Below are positions 44,475-58,500 of a DNA stretch of 64,000 nucleotides, in pieces; position 1 is the stretch's first letter, and each line of letters opens with the position of its first letter. Location of the stretch: contig NC_134547.1 of assembly GCF_050624435.1 (NCBI RefSeq), positions 28,878,419 to 28,942,418 on the forward strand. Direction: 5' to 3'. The notes below the pieces were generated by a model. The model worked only from the letters and a program-made list of their open reading frames with translations, was not told the DNA's origin and did no database searches. A program made the translations under genes and the position numbers. This DNA comes from Tenrec ecaudatus. Taxonomy: Eukaryota > Chordata > Mammalia > Afrosoricida > Tenrecidae.

Positions 44475-47400
44475 GTGAGCGGGGACCGAGGTGGCGGGGG
44501 CTGGACGCTTGAGACCACTAGCAAGGGACACCGGCGTCCCTAAGGCGACCCTTCTCTGATGGCGCTCTGACAGTCAAGGCAGGGCCCACCAAGAGCTCAC
44601 AAGACTCTCTGTGCCCCCCCCCCACCTCTCCCCGCCACCGCTCCCCAGTCGCCCTGAACTTTTTCTAACCTGGAGAGTAAGGTGCAGGTATCTCTCATGG
44701 CCTTCACCCTCTCCAGACTTAACTTGAGTTGGGCTGCTTAACCACAAGGTCAGCAGTTCAAGTCCACCAGCATGCTCTGTGGGATAACCACGTGACTTTC
44801 AGAAATCCATGGGGCTAGTTCTATCCTGCCCTACAGGGTCACACGATTGAGATGAGGCTTTCTACTCCTGTAGAGCCCTGGAAACCCACAATTCAGAAAC
44901 AACTGGGCGGCAGTGTGTTTTTGAGTTTTGGGCTTTGGTACTCAGGTTTGTATTCTGTGTAACGGAAATACTGGTCTGGCACTTGAGAGCCCGAGCCTTG
45001 TGTGGTGGGGTTGTGCAGGCAGGCACCCTGTGCAGGGATCCCATGTTCTGGGCTGTGGCACCCACAGAGCCTCTTCTGGATGCTAGGTGTCATGTTCTTT
45101 AAAACCAGGAAGTGTAGGTCAGCCCACAGTAGAAGCAGGTTCAGAGTATGTCACCACTGCAGTGTGGTAGCAGCATGACAGGGGGAGGGACCAATCAGTC
45201 AGTGGCTGGGGGAGACCAGAGCTGGGGTGAGCAGATCAGGCCTGCCAGGAGGTCAGTGTTCCTGGGCAGGGATCCCAGCCCTCTGACCTTTCGCTCTGAC
45301 CCAGCTTCTCCACCTGTGAATGGATCTGTTTGTCCTGCATGAAGATCTAGTGGCCAGAGGGCTAGGAAAGAGGGGTGGTTGGATTTTTCTCCCTTTCCCA
45401 GGTCACAGGAGCCCCATGGCTTAGTGGGTTTGCACTGGGCTGCTAACCACAAGATTAGCAGTTCCAAACCACCAGCTCTACTGGAGAGAGATGAGGCTTT
45501 CTACTCAAGTAAAGATTGAAAGTCTCAGAAACTCAAGGTGCAATTCTGCCCCATCCTACAGGGTCACTTTGAGTCAGAATTGACAGTGAGTCTGAAGCTT
45601 TTTGTTGGTGGTGGTGGTGTCGGGGTGTCCCAGGTCACAAACACTGACTCCTTGGGAACTAGGCTAAGCTGCATCTGTATTGTGACCCTATCAAGTGCCT
45701 CTGTGCCCTTCCTGGGAGGGGCTGTTCTGTTCCCTGTGCCCTAGGAGATGGATGACAGGCTTTAATCGGACCAGGCTTCCCCTTCCCCAGCCAGTGGGAG
45801 TGCAGCAGCGTCCAAACAGAGACCCCAGGAGATCCTGTCCTTCACTCACCCGCTACCCCACAGCCACCTCGGACTCAAGGAGGGGGAGGAGTGGCATGGC
45901 CAGGCACAGGAGGGTGACTTCACCTACAATGAGTGTAGGACAGTTCCATCTGGCTGCTGCAAGGAGCCACTAGAGGGGACAAACGAGAGAGAATAGAGCT
46001 AGTCACGATGGGGATCAGGGAGGGCAAATAGCATCACATTCTTTGCACTGCACTACACCTTTCAGTACACTGCATTGGCAACCTAGCCTCCCATGTTCAA
46101 GGTGGGGCTCTCTGTACCCATTTTACTGACGTAGAAACTGGGGTCCGCCAGTGAGTGACACTGTGACAATGGTGGGCCTTGGGTTGAGAGCATGGTTTGG
46201 ACTTGGATCTGAGCCACGTTGCTCTTCATCCTGGTGTTGGGCCAACGGGGACCAGATTCTAAGCCTTCAGGGAGGTTGGGATAGAGCTAGGTTTCCTGAG
46301 CCCCACACCCACTGTGGGCAAACAGGTGGACAGAGGAGTCCCGGGAGGCTGTGCACGCAGAGTCTGGGTTTCTGATATGGGCATCTTGGCCAGCTCACTC
46401 CCTCATTTGACACCCGGGGAAGGGACATGCTCAGGCCCCAGCAGAGGGGAGTTCCACCTGACTCTGCTCACTCCTTGGCCCCGTCTCACTCCTCTCTGCA
46501 CTTGACTCTAGTACCCGGTTCACCCAAGGTTTGTAGGTCAGGGATCCAGGGGTCTGGGTCATGAGCCCATCTTCTCAGGAGCTAATCCTGCTCTGGTCCC
46601 CCTGACCAGGGCCTTTGCTGTGGTCTCTAGGACTGGAGGCAGCAGGACTGCTCAGAGGATGAACCCCCTAGCGCCCCTGCCCCTCTGTGCTGAGTCCCAG
46701 GAGACATACTCCTGTATTAGAGTGTCTCCAAGTCTCACTGTGGCCCCAGTTCACAGATTAGGAAACAGAGGGTCCGAACCTGTGTTCTGGGGACCAGGGC
46801 CACATCAGCCAAAAGCACTGGACAGGATCATTCTTCTACTTAACCAATATCTACTGAGCTTATACTATGCTCCCTGATGTCATAGTGATAATTCAGCGGG
46901 ATGCTAATCATAAGGTGGGCAATTCAAATCCACCAGCCGCTCCATGGGAAAATATGTGGCTTTCTACTCCCATAAATAGCTACACTCTTGGAAACCCACA
47001 GGGCAGTTCTACCTTGTATTCCAAGGTCACTATGAGTAGAGTTGACTTGATGGCAGGGAGTTTGAGTTTAAGGTGTGCCAGGCACTGTCCTAGGAACTGA
47101 AGACACAAAACCAAACTCACTGCCATCAATTGAGTCGATGCCAATTCACCAAGACCTTATAGAGCAGGATAGAACCGCCCTGTTCCATAAAGCCCCATCG
47201 ACAGGACAGAACTGCCCTGCTCCATAAAGCCCCGTCATTCTCCCTCCAGAACAACTGGTGGTATCCTCATCTTGTGGATCATCGTCCAATGAAGAACCCC
47301 TATGCCACCAGGGCTCCTGTTGGAGATACAACAGGGATTAAAATGGGAGCCTGGAGCATTTTTAGCTGAAGAGGGACGGGATAGGATTGATGAGACTTAC

Positions 47401-49519
47401 ATCTGCATGGGTTCATCTGGTGAAGAGGTTGTGGGGACCAGGGCAGCCCAGCCAGGAGGCTTCTACAGTCACCTGGGCAAAAGACAATGAGCCCTGATGT
47501 CCCCCATGAGTTTGGAAGCTAGAGCCCAGGATGGTGGGGGATGGACTGGATGTGAGTGTGGCCAAAGAAGAGTCAAGGTCTTAGCCTGAGCAGCTGGGAG
47601 GATGGTTTGCTATGTATTGATTGATTGGGGGATGACTTTGAGAGGGGCAGGTTGGGGGGAAGCCTGTGGAAGCCAAGAACTCAATTTTGAACACGTCAAA
47701 TGTGAAATGGTGGCATTGTGGTTTTGGCATTGATGGCAAACCAATGGGTCAGCAGTTCAAACCTACCCACCACTCCACGGGGGAATAGGGTAGTGATGAG
47801 AAAGAATTGACTGGGTGGCAGTGAGTATCTCTGTTCAGTAGTTCGTTGGAGATAAGGTACCTTGGCGGTACAGTGGTTAAGCACTCAGCTGTGAAGCAGA
47901 AGGTTGGTAGTTTGAACCCACCAACTACGCCACAAGAGAAAGAGGAGGCAGTCTGTGTCCTTGGAGATTGACAGCCTGAGAAACCTGTGGGCCAGTTCCC
48001 CTCTGTCCTCATGGACCACTGAGGGGGGATGGGCCTGACAACAATGGGCTTGGTTGTGGTGGTTGCTGGGTATGCAGGTTGAGTTTAGTGGAAAGGTCTG
48101 TAACTAGGTAGGGGTATAAATTTGGGGTTACAAATGTCTGCATTATATTTAAACCAGGATATTGGGCAAGAACAGCCAGGGTGCAAGTAAGTATATTAAG
48201 CAGTGAGTCGTAGGACTGAGCCCTGGGTGCCCAGTGCTGAGAAGTCAGGGTGACCATAGCCAGCTAAGGGACCATAGAAGGTGTTGCCATGGGGTTAGGA
48301 GGGAGGAAGCCCAGAAGAGGGGAGATGCTGGTGATGAGGTGCCAACTGCTTCCTGTGAGTCACTTAGCATGAGGTCTGGGGCTGACTGGGGATTCAGCAT
48401 CAGGGAGCTCACCATGATTTGGACAAGATGCCTCTGGGAGACTGCACTCTGCTGGGGCTGCCCAAGTCTCACCCAAGTCCCGGCAGGCCAGGCAGGCTGA
48501 ACAACCAGACAGAGGGGACTCTCCAAGCCTGCTCCTCTCTCACCCAAAGCCCCTCACCCTGGACCTGGCAATGCCCCAGCAATGCCCTGGGTTGATGCCA
48601 GAGGGGTGCCTGACGTGCCCCTCCCCAGGATGCTCCTGTGTTCAAGGGGACAGGGGGATAGGCTTCACCCAGTTCTCAGAGAGAGGTGACAAGTGCAGGC
48701 CTTCAGAGACCAGATGAGACATCCTCATTGTCTTCTCTCACGAAGGTGAGCGTAAGAGGGCCCCTCCGCGGGCTCCGAGACTGTGTAGCACAGTTACCTC
48801 CCAACCCTATGCACTGTGCACCAGCTTTACAAAGAAGCCTCAGGAAGGCTGAGGGGCTTATCCAAGGATGAGGCTCCTGGCCTGAGGGTCTGGGTTTCAC
48901 CTTAGGTCTGGCAGTTCTCAACTTGTCAGCACCTCTGCCCAGGACCCCCCAAACCTTGGGCCCACTTTCCAGTCATCAACTAAGCTGAGGGCACAGTGCA
49001 AGGGAAGAAGCCCAGTCCAAGACCAAGCTCTAGCCAGTCCCAGAGCCCCAGGGTCTCTTTCCCTGAGGGTAGTGTGTCGCCACAGCAGCAGGAAGCCCCA
49101 CTACGGCCAGGTCTACTGGAACACACCCACAACAGGGCTGGGACCACATCCCAACAGGCCAGGCACACTCTCTCCTCTCTGGGATGCAGGATCCACTGGG
49201 GCACAAAAAGAAAATGCCTCCTGGCTGTCCCCTGGAAATGGGCCAGGGGACCATTTTAGTAGCCAGGACAAGACCTCAGAGAGGCAGTGGACTTGGGAGA
49301 CACTGTATTCAGGGGGGTCAAGCAGACCCCGTGCTGTCCTTCTCCTTCACAGATGCTTCCCCCGAGTCCAATGACCCCACCTGGCAGATGGGGAAACAGG
49401 CCCAGAGAGGCAGCACCAGACCGGGTTCACACAGCCAGCTCCTGAATGGGGAAGAGTTCATTGCCCAGCAGTGTGACCTCACAGGACCCTCCTGCTCCCT
49501 CCCCAAGTCAGCCCCTTCA

Positions 49520-49557
<38 letters not shown>

Positions 49558-52500
49558 GCACGCACACGCGCCAGGCAGGCAGGTGGTGTGTTCACAGACA
49601 TGACCTCAGTGGTGCACCCTGCGACCTCCCTGGTGTGCGCTGCCTCCCAGAAGTAGGTCAGCGTGCCCGGAACAATGGTCCTTTCTTCCTGCCTGCAGAG
49701 CCCAGTAAGCCCCATCAGGCCCCACTTCTTAAAGTGATCGAAACTGCCCTTAGGCTGAGGGGAGGGCAGGCCACGGGAGACGGCAAGGAGAGCTTCTGGT
49801 GGCAGGCACCCATAGCCCCCAACCTGCCCAGAGCTTCTGCACAGACCACAGGGGCCCAGACCCTCTGGGTGGAGGGGTGTGGAGCTGGGGGTGGGGCTCA
49901 GAGATGGTTTCTGCGCTTTCAGACACCACCTGGACACCCAGCAGTATCTCCCAGTCTCCCCGCCGCAGCCGCCACCCCACCCCCACCCCCTGTCTGGCTG
50001 GAGCCCCTACCATTTCTCTTCCTTCAGAGCAGGAGCCCTGAAGGCCAAGCTGGCCCACAGCTGTCCCCATGGCTTTCAGGTCCAGAACAAGAGGTGCCTA
50101 AGGGTCTCTGAAATGCAAGCACTCTTCTCAAACCCCAGTCCTGGGAGCTATTTAAGGAGAGGTCCTGACTCCTGGAGCCAGAGGCCACATGCCCCCTCAA
50201 TACCGGCCCCTACCCCTAGAGCGGAGTCTCCAGCCACTGGACACAGGTCAGTAATGACCCCAGTGGGGAGGACCACGTGCCAGCTGTGGCTGCCCAGGGA
50301 CCATGCTCAATGGATCCCTGCAGGCTGAACTGTACCAAGGGCTGGGGTCCCCGCAGGGCAGGTGGCGCAGGACCCTGTGTGCTCCCTTCCTGAAGGTGCC
50401 CAGATCCTTCCAAGGCCACCCAGCCCCCGCTGGCATCCAACCTCACTGGCATTTGGCAAATTCTGCTCCGCCAGGTCCTGAGAACAGAGGCTCTGCCCAC
50501 CGGATAGAGCAGACTCAAAGGCCCTTTAGAAACCCAAGGGCCCACCCAGGCCCTGGCCCCCACCCCCGCCCCACCCGAGTCCATGTAGGCATAGCCCCTC
50601 TCCTCACAGTTGACCTCAGGGTGGGGCCGGAGCGCCTTGCTTCTTATCTGGCTTGTATTTAGGTCTCCTGGGATGTGAGCAGAAAACCAAGTGCGGTGCC
50701 AAGGTCGTCCAGACAGGAACGCTGTGTCGCCTGGGGTGGGGGCAGGGGTGCGTGCAGACTGGTAGCCACTGCAGCTTCCTCATCCAGCCCTGCCTGTGAG
50801 ACTGCCATCACCCTGCCCAGACCCCCCAGCGGGGGGCGACCCTGCTTCAAGGCCTCAGCAGACTTGACTGGTCTATGTGGTCTATGGGATTAGGGGTGAT
50901 TTCTTCTTAGGGCCTAGTACAAACTCCAGGAACACTTCAGAAGGGTGCAGGGCACTCCCCGCCCTTTTACCCCAACTGCAAGGAAGCTCCTCCCAGGAAC
51001 CAGCTCTGGAGTCAAGGCACAACAGAGCATTTCTCAGTATGTCAGAAAACAAAGGACATCAGCCCTACCCGCTCCCAGACACCTGGGCCAGCCTTCCACC
51101 CTTCAATTCCACTTGTACCTGAGTCTGGGGTGCTTGCCATCCCTCGGTCCCTGGCAGTCCCCTCTTGAAAGGCCAGGTGGGACTGTTGCCCCATAGTTCA
51201 CAGATGAGGAAGTGGGCCCTGCAAGTCACCTCATTGATGCCACGTTGGATTCCTTTAGTCATGTCCCTGGGAGGTGACAACAGCACCTCGATCAACCACT
51301 AGCCCAGAAATTGGTGGTTCAAGGCCAATCGGAGGTGCCCCAGAAGAAAGACCTGCAATCAACATCTGAAGAACGAGCACGCCCTTGGTGCCCCCAAGGA
51401 GCACAGTTCACACTGACAAATGCAGGGTCACCGTGAGCCAGAACCAAATCCATTGGTGTGGTAGTTTAATCAACAGATACTTACAGAGCAACTACTATGT
51501 CACCGAGGGAGCCTTGGTGGCCCCGTGGGTTACGCATTGGGCTGCTAACTGCAAGGCCAGTGGTTCAAATCCACCAGGCACTCTTGGGGAGAATGATGAG
51601 GCTGTCTGCTCCCATAAAGAATTTCAATCTCTGAAGCCCTGAGGAGCAGTTCTGCCATACCCTCTAGGGTCTCTCTGAGTGGGAATCAACTCGGCGGCCA
51701 TCAGGGTGGGACGAGGGAGTGGAGTACTGAGAAGACACTGTACACAGCAACGCAGCACATCTGGAGGCTGAGCAGAGGGCTTTATGCATCCCTTTCATCT
51801 CCCTCCATGGTTAGCCCGTAATGCGGTGGGAGGGTGAACAGGCAGGGCCTTGCAGGAGGCGGTGAGAAGGGGCCCAGCGGCCGTGTTTCCAGAAGTCTTC
51901 CCGGGCTCGGTAAGCCCTGCTTGCAGCCATCTGCACCCAGTCAGGCCTTTTCTACCAGCCCCCAGCCCTGAAAACTTACCCTTGTTTCTCCCTCTTCCTC
52001 CTGCCGCTTGCCCAGGGCTCGGGACATCGTCATTATACTAGGAAACAAAGTGGCTTTGGGGTCAGGGTCAGAAACCTGGGTTCTCAGTCAGAGAGGACCC
52101 CTGGGGCCTGAGGAGGAGGGTAGAGGGTAAAATGCAGAGCAGGCTCAGGGACTACCATGCGGGGCAAGGAGGAGAGGGCCAAACCCAAAGCAGTCCAAGA
52201 GGGCTGGACTCCGGCCATCGAGATAGGAGAATGGCATGGCCAGGGCCTTCCTTAGGCTGAATAAAGGCTGGAGAGCCAGGAGGCTGGGGCAAGGGGCAGA
52301 GTCTGGTCCAGCTGGGATGCTCAGCAGTGACCCAGCCACTCTTCAGGGGACAGAGCAGGCTCAGTGTGCTTGCAGTACCCTGTGGGTGTATGGGGCAGAG
52401 TGGCTCAGATTGGACCCGTCTCTGGCAGGGAAGTCCCGCTGAATGGACCAGGTACGTGGGGGTAAACTCACTGTGGATCTTAGTGGGTTTGGTAGTTGGT

Positions 52501-55500
52501 AAACTCATTGTGGGATTTATTAGGTTTGCAAGGACAGTTTGGTGGGAGAGGGAAGGGGGAGAGGCATCCACACACGTCAAGGCCCACCCTCCTCAGGAGC
52601 AGCCTGAGCTCCTGAAGCATCCACAGCCCCGACAGAGAAGTCTGGGCCACCCAGGGGACCCAAGCCTGACGGGTCCCTCTCTCCGCCCACAGGGAACATC
52701 ATCGGCTCGGGCATCTTCATCTCCCCCAAGGGTGTCTTGGAGCACTCGGGCTCCGTGGGCCTGGCCCTCTTCGTCTGGGTCCTGGGTGGGGGCATCACAG
52801 CCCTGGGCTCGCTGTGCTACGCTGAGCTGGGAGTCGCCATCCCCAAGTCCGGTGGGGACTACGCTTATGTCACAGAGATCTTCGGGGGCCTGGCTGGGTG
52901 AGTGTGGGGCACCAGCTGAGCAGGGGGCAGCTTCTCAAGGATGGGATGACCAGCTGGGCTCTGGGCCTTGGTTTGTACTGCTGCTTCCCCCATCAAAGAG
53001 GATGGGTGAAGAGAAGGGCTTGGCAGGCTTCCAGAACCAGGGGATGGCACCAATGCCCACACCCCCACACATTCTGCCCCTCTAAGCCCCACTCCCCACC
53101 CTGTGGTCCTGGGCCAGAAGGTCCTTACTTCTGGAAATTGCTCTGGCAGTGGGTTGGAGTCTTGATAGACGGTAACTGAATTCATAGTTTCTTGGGGGTA
53201 AATGGTAGGGGAGGTTGGAGGGAAATGGGGAAATAATAATGGCAATGAGTTGTGTCATATATGCAGGGGGCATGATATTCCCGTAAGACCCCTGTACGAA
53301 TTCTCCTTTAAGTAGCCCCCCACCCCCACCCCGCAACACTCCTTTATTCCTTGGGCAACACCAATTCAGTACCTCCTGCAAGCTGAGGGCTAGGACTCCA
53401 TGATAAACATCCCTCTGTCCAGAATAGGGACAAAGTCATTCAGACATGGTGGCCACACAGGCATGGCTAAGACCTAGAGAGTCTTGGCTCAGTGTGTGTG
53501 AAAGGCAGCAGCCCTGCAGCCCAGAGAACAGAGTGCAGCCCAGGGGAAGCCACTCGGGCCTCAAGGTACGGAGGAAGGGCAGACTCATTCTAGACTGGCT
53601 AGACAGAGGCCTGGTGGCCTGGATGAGCAGGGTGTATTTACAACTAGAGTCACTCAGACCTGTGGGCAGATGTTGGGGCTTCCAAAGGGTCCTGGGAGCC
53701 TGGAAGGGGTTCCAGTTGCCCAGTGGAATGATGCTGAGGGCCTGGGATCCAGTATTAGAAGGCATGATGGTAACAGGGCACAAGAGGGTCATGCCTACTT
53801 CATCCTGAGGCTGCCCAGACCAAGGGGCTCTCCCTGAGAAGGCTTCTCTCAGCGGGAATTGAGAGGTGGGTGGGAAAAGGGGGCCCATGGAATACCCCAG
53901 TACCGAGAGGCGGTGGAGGAGTGTGCTAGCAGGGGATGAGGTCCAGGCCAGGACCCAGGGGAAGAAGGGGCTTAGATTCCTCAGGCAAGTGGGTGGCTTT
54001 ACAGGACAGAAGCATCTTTCCTGTGCTTCTGGAAGATGTTCATCTTGATTCAGGGCCTCGCAGGACCTTGCTCTCTCCCTGGGCTCTGGGGGAACCTCTT
54101 CCCTTGTTTCTTTCAGCCACTGAAGCCTTGGGCATTTCCCAGCACTCCCTGGCCTCAACCATAAGTGCATGTGCTGTTTTCGCCCTGTGACTCCGTGTCC
54201 ATAGCTTCTCCTTAAGGACATCCATGCCAGCATTTAACTGACCACAAAAGGAGTCTTGGCAGATTAGTGGGTACACATTGGACTGCTGAACACAAAGTCA
54301 GCAGTTCCAAACCACCAGCCGCTCCTTGGGCGGGAGATGAGGCTTTCTGCTCCCATAAAGCTTTAGTCTTGGAAACACACAGGGGACAGTTCTACTGTCC
54401 TAGAGGGTCACTGTGAGTCAATAGAAGGGAGTTGTTTTGAGTGAGGCCAAGAAGGAAACCGTGTTTCCAAGCCAGGTCCCAGGCCCAGGGGTGTGGACAT
54501 CAAACATGTCTTTTTGAGGGGGCTTGATTCAACCCCCTACTAAGGGGGGCAGGCCAGCGGAGGGGTGGGGGAAACCCAGCAGAGGCCACCTGTGTGGAGA
54601 CAGTCCTGACCCTCCAGTGCTGGCCAGACCTTATATGCCCACCCCAAGGACAGATGGAGGCAGAGTCCCGGGGAGCAGCTCTGGCTGCCAGCCTGGAACA
54701 CAGGGAACCCTACATCTGGGCACCAGGCAGAGGCGCAAGGTGAGCAGAAGCAGGCTCACTCCCAGCGTGATCAAGGAGGTGGCTCTTCTCTGGTCCCTGC
54801 ACCCAGAAGTAAAGGTCTCCATTAGGAGCTCCAAACAGCCCATTCTGGCCACCTGCAGGTGAGGCCACAGAGGGACTGAAGGAAGTAGCCCGCCCAGCCC
54901 AGGGTACAGCCTGCAGCCAAGCGGGCTAGGCCAGCGTCAGCAAAGCGCTTGGTTCTGAGATCGCAGGCCCGAGGGTAGCCCTCAGTCACGTGGGTGTGTT
55001 AGCTTTCCCGGCTGAGATCGTGAGAAGGTGCGCCCACCTTCCTGGACTTCCTCCCAGCAGCCTGTTCTGAGCAGCATGCCCGCCCCGCCCAGGAGGGAGC
55101 CAGGATGGCCGTCCCACTGGGGCCTCGCTCACCCCTTTGCCCAGCTTCCTGCTGCTCTGGAGCGCCGTCCTCATCATGTACCCCACCAGCCTGGCCGTCA
55201 TCTCCATGACCTTCTCCAACTACGTGCTGCAGCCCGTGTTCCCCAACTGCATCCCGTCCTCCACCGCCTCTCGCATGCTCTCCATGGCCTGCCTGAGTGA
55301 GTGCCCCCACCTCCCAAGCAGGGGTGGTCCCACACCCAGCCTCTGGGTTTGGGGTATTCTACCCTTTTCTTAGGGGGCCTGGTAGTTAGTTGGGCTGCTA
55401 ACCGCAAAGTCAGCAGTTCAAATCCACCAGCTGTTCTGCAAAAGATGAGGCTTTCTGCTTCCATAAAGACTGCAGCTTCTGAAACCCAAAGGGATGGTTC

Positions 55501-58500
55501 TACTCTGTCTCACAGGGTCGAAGTGAGTTGGAATCAACTTGACAGACACTGTTGAGCTGGGTTTGCCCCTTCGGCAGCCTGGGCTGGCTTTGACAGTGGC
55601 ACACACTGAGGGGTCTTGGCCTTGGATGCCCCTGCCCCCCTACCCCCTGCACCAGCATCCAATCCCTCCCCAGTGCTGCTGACGTGGGTGAACAGCTCCA
55701 GCGTGCGCTGGGCCACGCGCATCCAAGACATCTTCACAGGCGGGAAGCTGCTGGCCCTCTCGCTCATCATTGGCGTGGGCTTCGTCCAGATCTTCCAAGG
55801 TAGTGACTACGATGGGATCAGTATACACATAGGACTCAGGGGGGTGGGAGGATGGGGGTGCTAACTTTTGACCTCTGCCCCCTTTCCAGGGCACTTTGAG
55901 GAGCTGAGGCCCAGCAATGCCTTCTCCTTCTGGATGACACCTTCTGTGGGTCACCTGGCCCTGGCATTCCTCCAGGGCTCCTTTGCCTTCAGCGGTTGGA
56001 ACTTCCTGAACTACGTCACCGAGGAGCTGGTGGACCCTCGGAAGTGAGTAGGGTGGAGTGGGACCTGATGGCCAGGAGCAGGCTGTCCAGTGAGGGCTAT
56101 AGGCTACAAGTCCTGGGTGGGCTGGACGCAGTATCCTCAGCCAGCGATCGCTCCCTCTGTGGCCCCACCTGCCAGTGTCCAGGTGAGTCCCCTCACCGGG
56201 CCTCACAAATGGGCATTAGGAACTGGGTGCCCTTGCTGTAAATAAAGCATACTAGTAGTTTTCACTTGACCAAAAGCCACCCTGGGTACACAGGGGGGTC
56301 CCTACAATACAGCCGGTGACATCACAGGCTGCTCAGCGGAGGTCTGGACAGTAGACAAGTACAGCTACAGGACCACCGTGGGGCGGGAGCAGGGGGCATG
56401 TTGGCGAGTACAGGGAAGGCTCCCTGGGGATGAGGTCTGGGTGCACTTTGCTTGTCCTAAGCAGATAGTAAACCCCCCACTGTGCCCAGGCCAGAGTGGG
56501 TGAGGCTGCCAGCGGTGGCCAGTGTCCCCTGCCTTCCTGCCCCCCCACCCCACCCCGCCCAGGCTTCCAGCAGACAAAGGAGGCAGAAACACATAGCCAC
56601 TTAGCTCTGTCCGCCCCCTCAGAGCTGACACTAGGCCCTTCAACGACTGCCCACAGGAACCTACCTCGAGCCATCTTCATCTCCATCCCCCTGGTCACCT
56701 TTGTGTACACATTCACCAACGTGGCCTACTTCACGGCCATGTCCCCCCAGGAGCTGCTGTCCTCCAATGCCGTGGCTGTGGTGAGTGGGGAGCCTTGGGC
56801 TCCTGGGCCCCCACTCGAGCCCGGGCCACACACCTCACGGCCTCTCTTTTCTGCCATCAGACCTTCGGGGAGAAGCTGCTGGGCTACTTCTCCTGGGTCA
56901 TGCCAGCCTCCGTGGCTCTTTCCACATTTGGAGGGATCAACGGTTACCTGTTCACCTCCTCCAGGTGCCTGAGCATGGAGCGGGGGGGGGGGGGGGGGGG
57001 AGGGGAGCGTGAGGGGAGGAGGGCGGGCAGGCTGGTGTGCTCCAGCAGGACGGGGGCACAGAGCAGGGGAAGTGGTGCCAACTGGGGACCAGATGAGACT
57101 GGGAAGGGGAACTGTCCACCACCGAATGTCTGGTCCCAGATCAGAGGTAAAGGCAGCAGGATGGGGGCGGCACCCAGTAGGACGACTTGTCCCTGTAGCT
57201 GGAAAGAAGAGGTGATTGAAGGCTCAAGGTGACGTCATGTCCGGAGCTGGTGTCTGGGGCTGGGCTGACAGCCTCCACCATCTCTGACCCCTCCCGCAGA
57301 CTCTGCTTCTCTGGAGCCCGGGAGGGACACCTGCCCAGCCTGCTGGCCATGATCCATGTCCAGCGCTGTACCCCCATCCCCGCCCTCCTGGTCTGTGTAA
57401 GTCAGGCCAGCAGCCTGAGCAGGGGTTGTGGTTTGGGGGATGATGGGAAGGTGGGGTAATGCAGCCTGCAAGGAGGGCCAGAGGCAGCAGGAGGCCAGTC
57501 CTCAGACCTATCGTCTCTCCCCCAGTGTGGGGCCACGGCGGTCATCATGCTTGTGGGAGACACATACACCCTCATCAATTACGTATCCTTCATCAACTAC
57601 CTCTGCTACGGCGTCACCATCCTGGGTCTGCTTGTACTGCGCTGGAGGCGGCCAGCCCTCCACAGACCCATCAAGGTGAGGCCGGGTCCGAGGACTGCCC
57701 ACCTTTCCCACTCTGCTGGGGCTTCACCACTACCAACAGAGTTCCTCCTCACAAGGCAGTGATTGTAACACTTCCTAGGTGGCACGGGAGCTAGGAATTG
57801 AGCCACTAGGCACACGGCTCTGTTTAAAACCCAGCAGCTGCACTCGGGAAAGATGAAGCCATCCAGTCCCACAAAGATTGATGGTCCAGGGCGACTGTGA
57901 GTCAAAATTGGCTCAGTGGCCGGGGATCTGGTTTGGGATTTGCCGTTGAAATGAGGTCGACCCAGGATTCCACAGAGCAGGAAACAAACGAAGGGCAATG
58001 AGCTAAAAGCTTGCACCCAAGAGCTGCTAAGTGCTGGAAATTGAAACAGCTCAACAGAACTGACCTTCAGCTAAGTCCCCACTCCCCACACTTACCCCCC
58101 CCCCCGCCCCCACTGTGTGCCTCAGAGTGGCTGGAGCTTCGGGCAAATCCTGAGAGTCTAACAGACTGACCATTCCCTGAACTGGCCCCCAGAGGCTGGG
58201 GGGCGGTCACCCTTCAGAGCCCCTGCAGGGTGGGACTGCAGTGGGAGGGCTCCTTCGCCGCTCACTGCTCACGCCAGCTCTCCCCCAGGTGAACCTCCTG
58301 GTCCCGGTGGCGTACTTGGTCTTCTGGGCGTTCCTGTTGGTGTTCAGCTTCATCTCGGAGCCCATGGTGTGCGGCGTCGGGGTCATCATCATCCTCACGG
58401 GGGTGCCCGTTTTCTTCCTGGGGGCATTTTGGAGGAGCAAACCAAAGTGTTTGCACAGACTCACAGGTGAGCAGGCTGTCCACCGGGGCCCACCCCTCAC

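Larger units (their letters stand above)
43700..44530 (+). promoter_or_regulatory. CpG island over SLC7A10 exon 1
   Basis: GC-rich sequence with dense CpG, strongest at 44150-44480, covering the presumed start site, 5' UTR and exon 1. Several G-runs (44010-44120) occur on the upstream side. The extent was judged by eye. Confidence 0.65.
44475..52692 (+). other. SLC7A10: SLC7A10 intron 1
   Basis: 8.2 kb. Holds at least eight SINEs, one (CA)n tract and single-copy sequence. I see no alternative exon with support. Confidence 0.85.

Noticed and set aside
49446-50111. 221-codon frame running through the (CA)n tract in SLC7A10 intron 1
   Set aside because: It begins in a microsatellite-encoded His-Thr run and has no domain, splice support or homologue known to me.
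52327-53085. 252-codon frame overlapping SLC7A10 exon 2
   Set aside because: It is out of frame with the exon and reads through intron sequence on both sides; the true exon is 52693-52897 in another frame.
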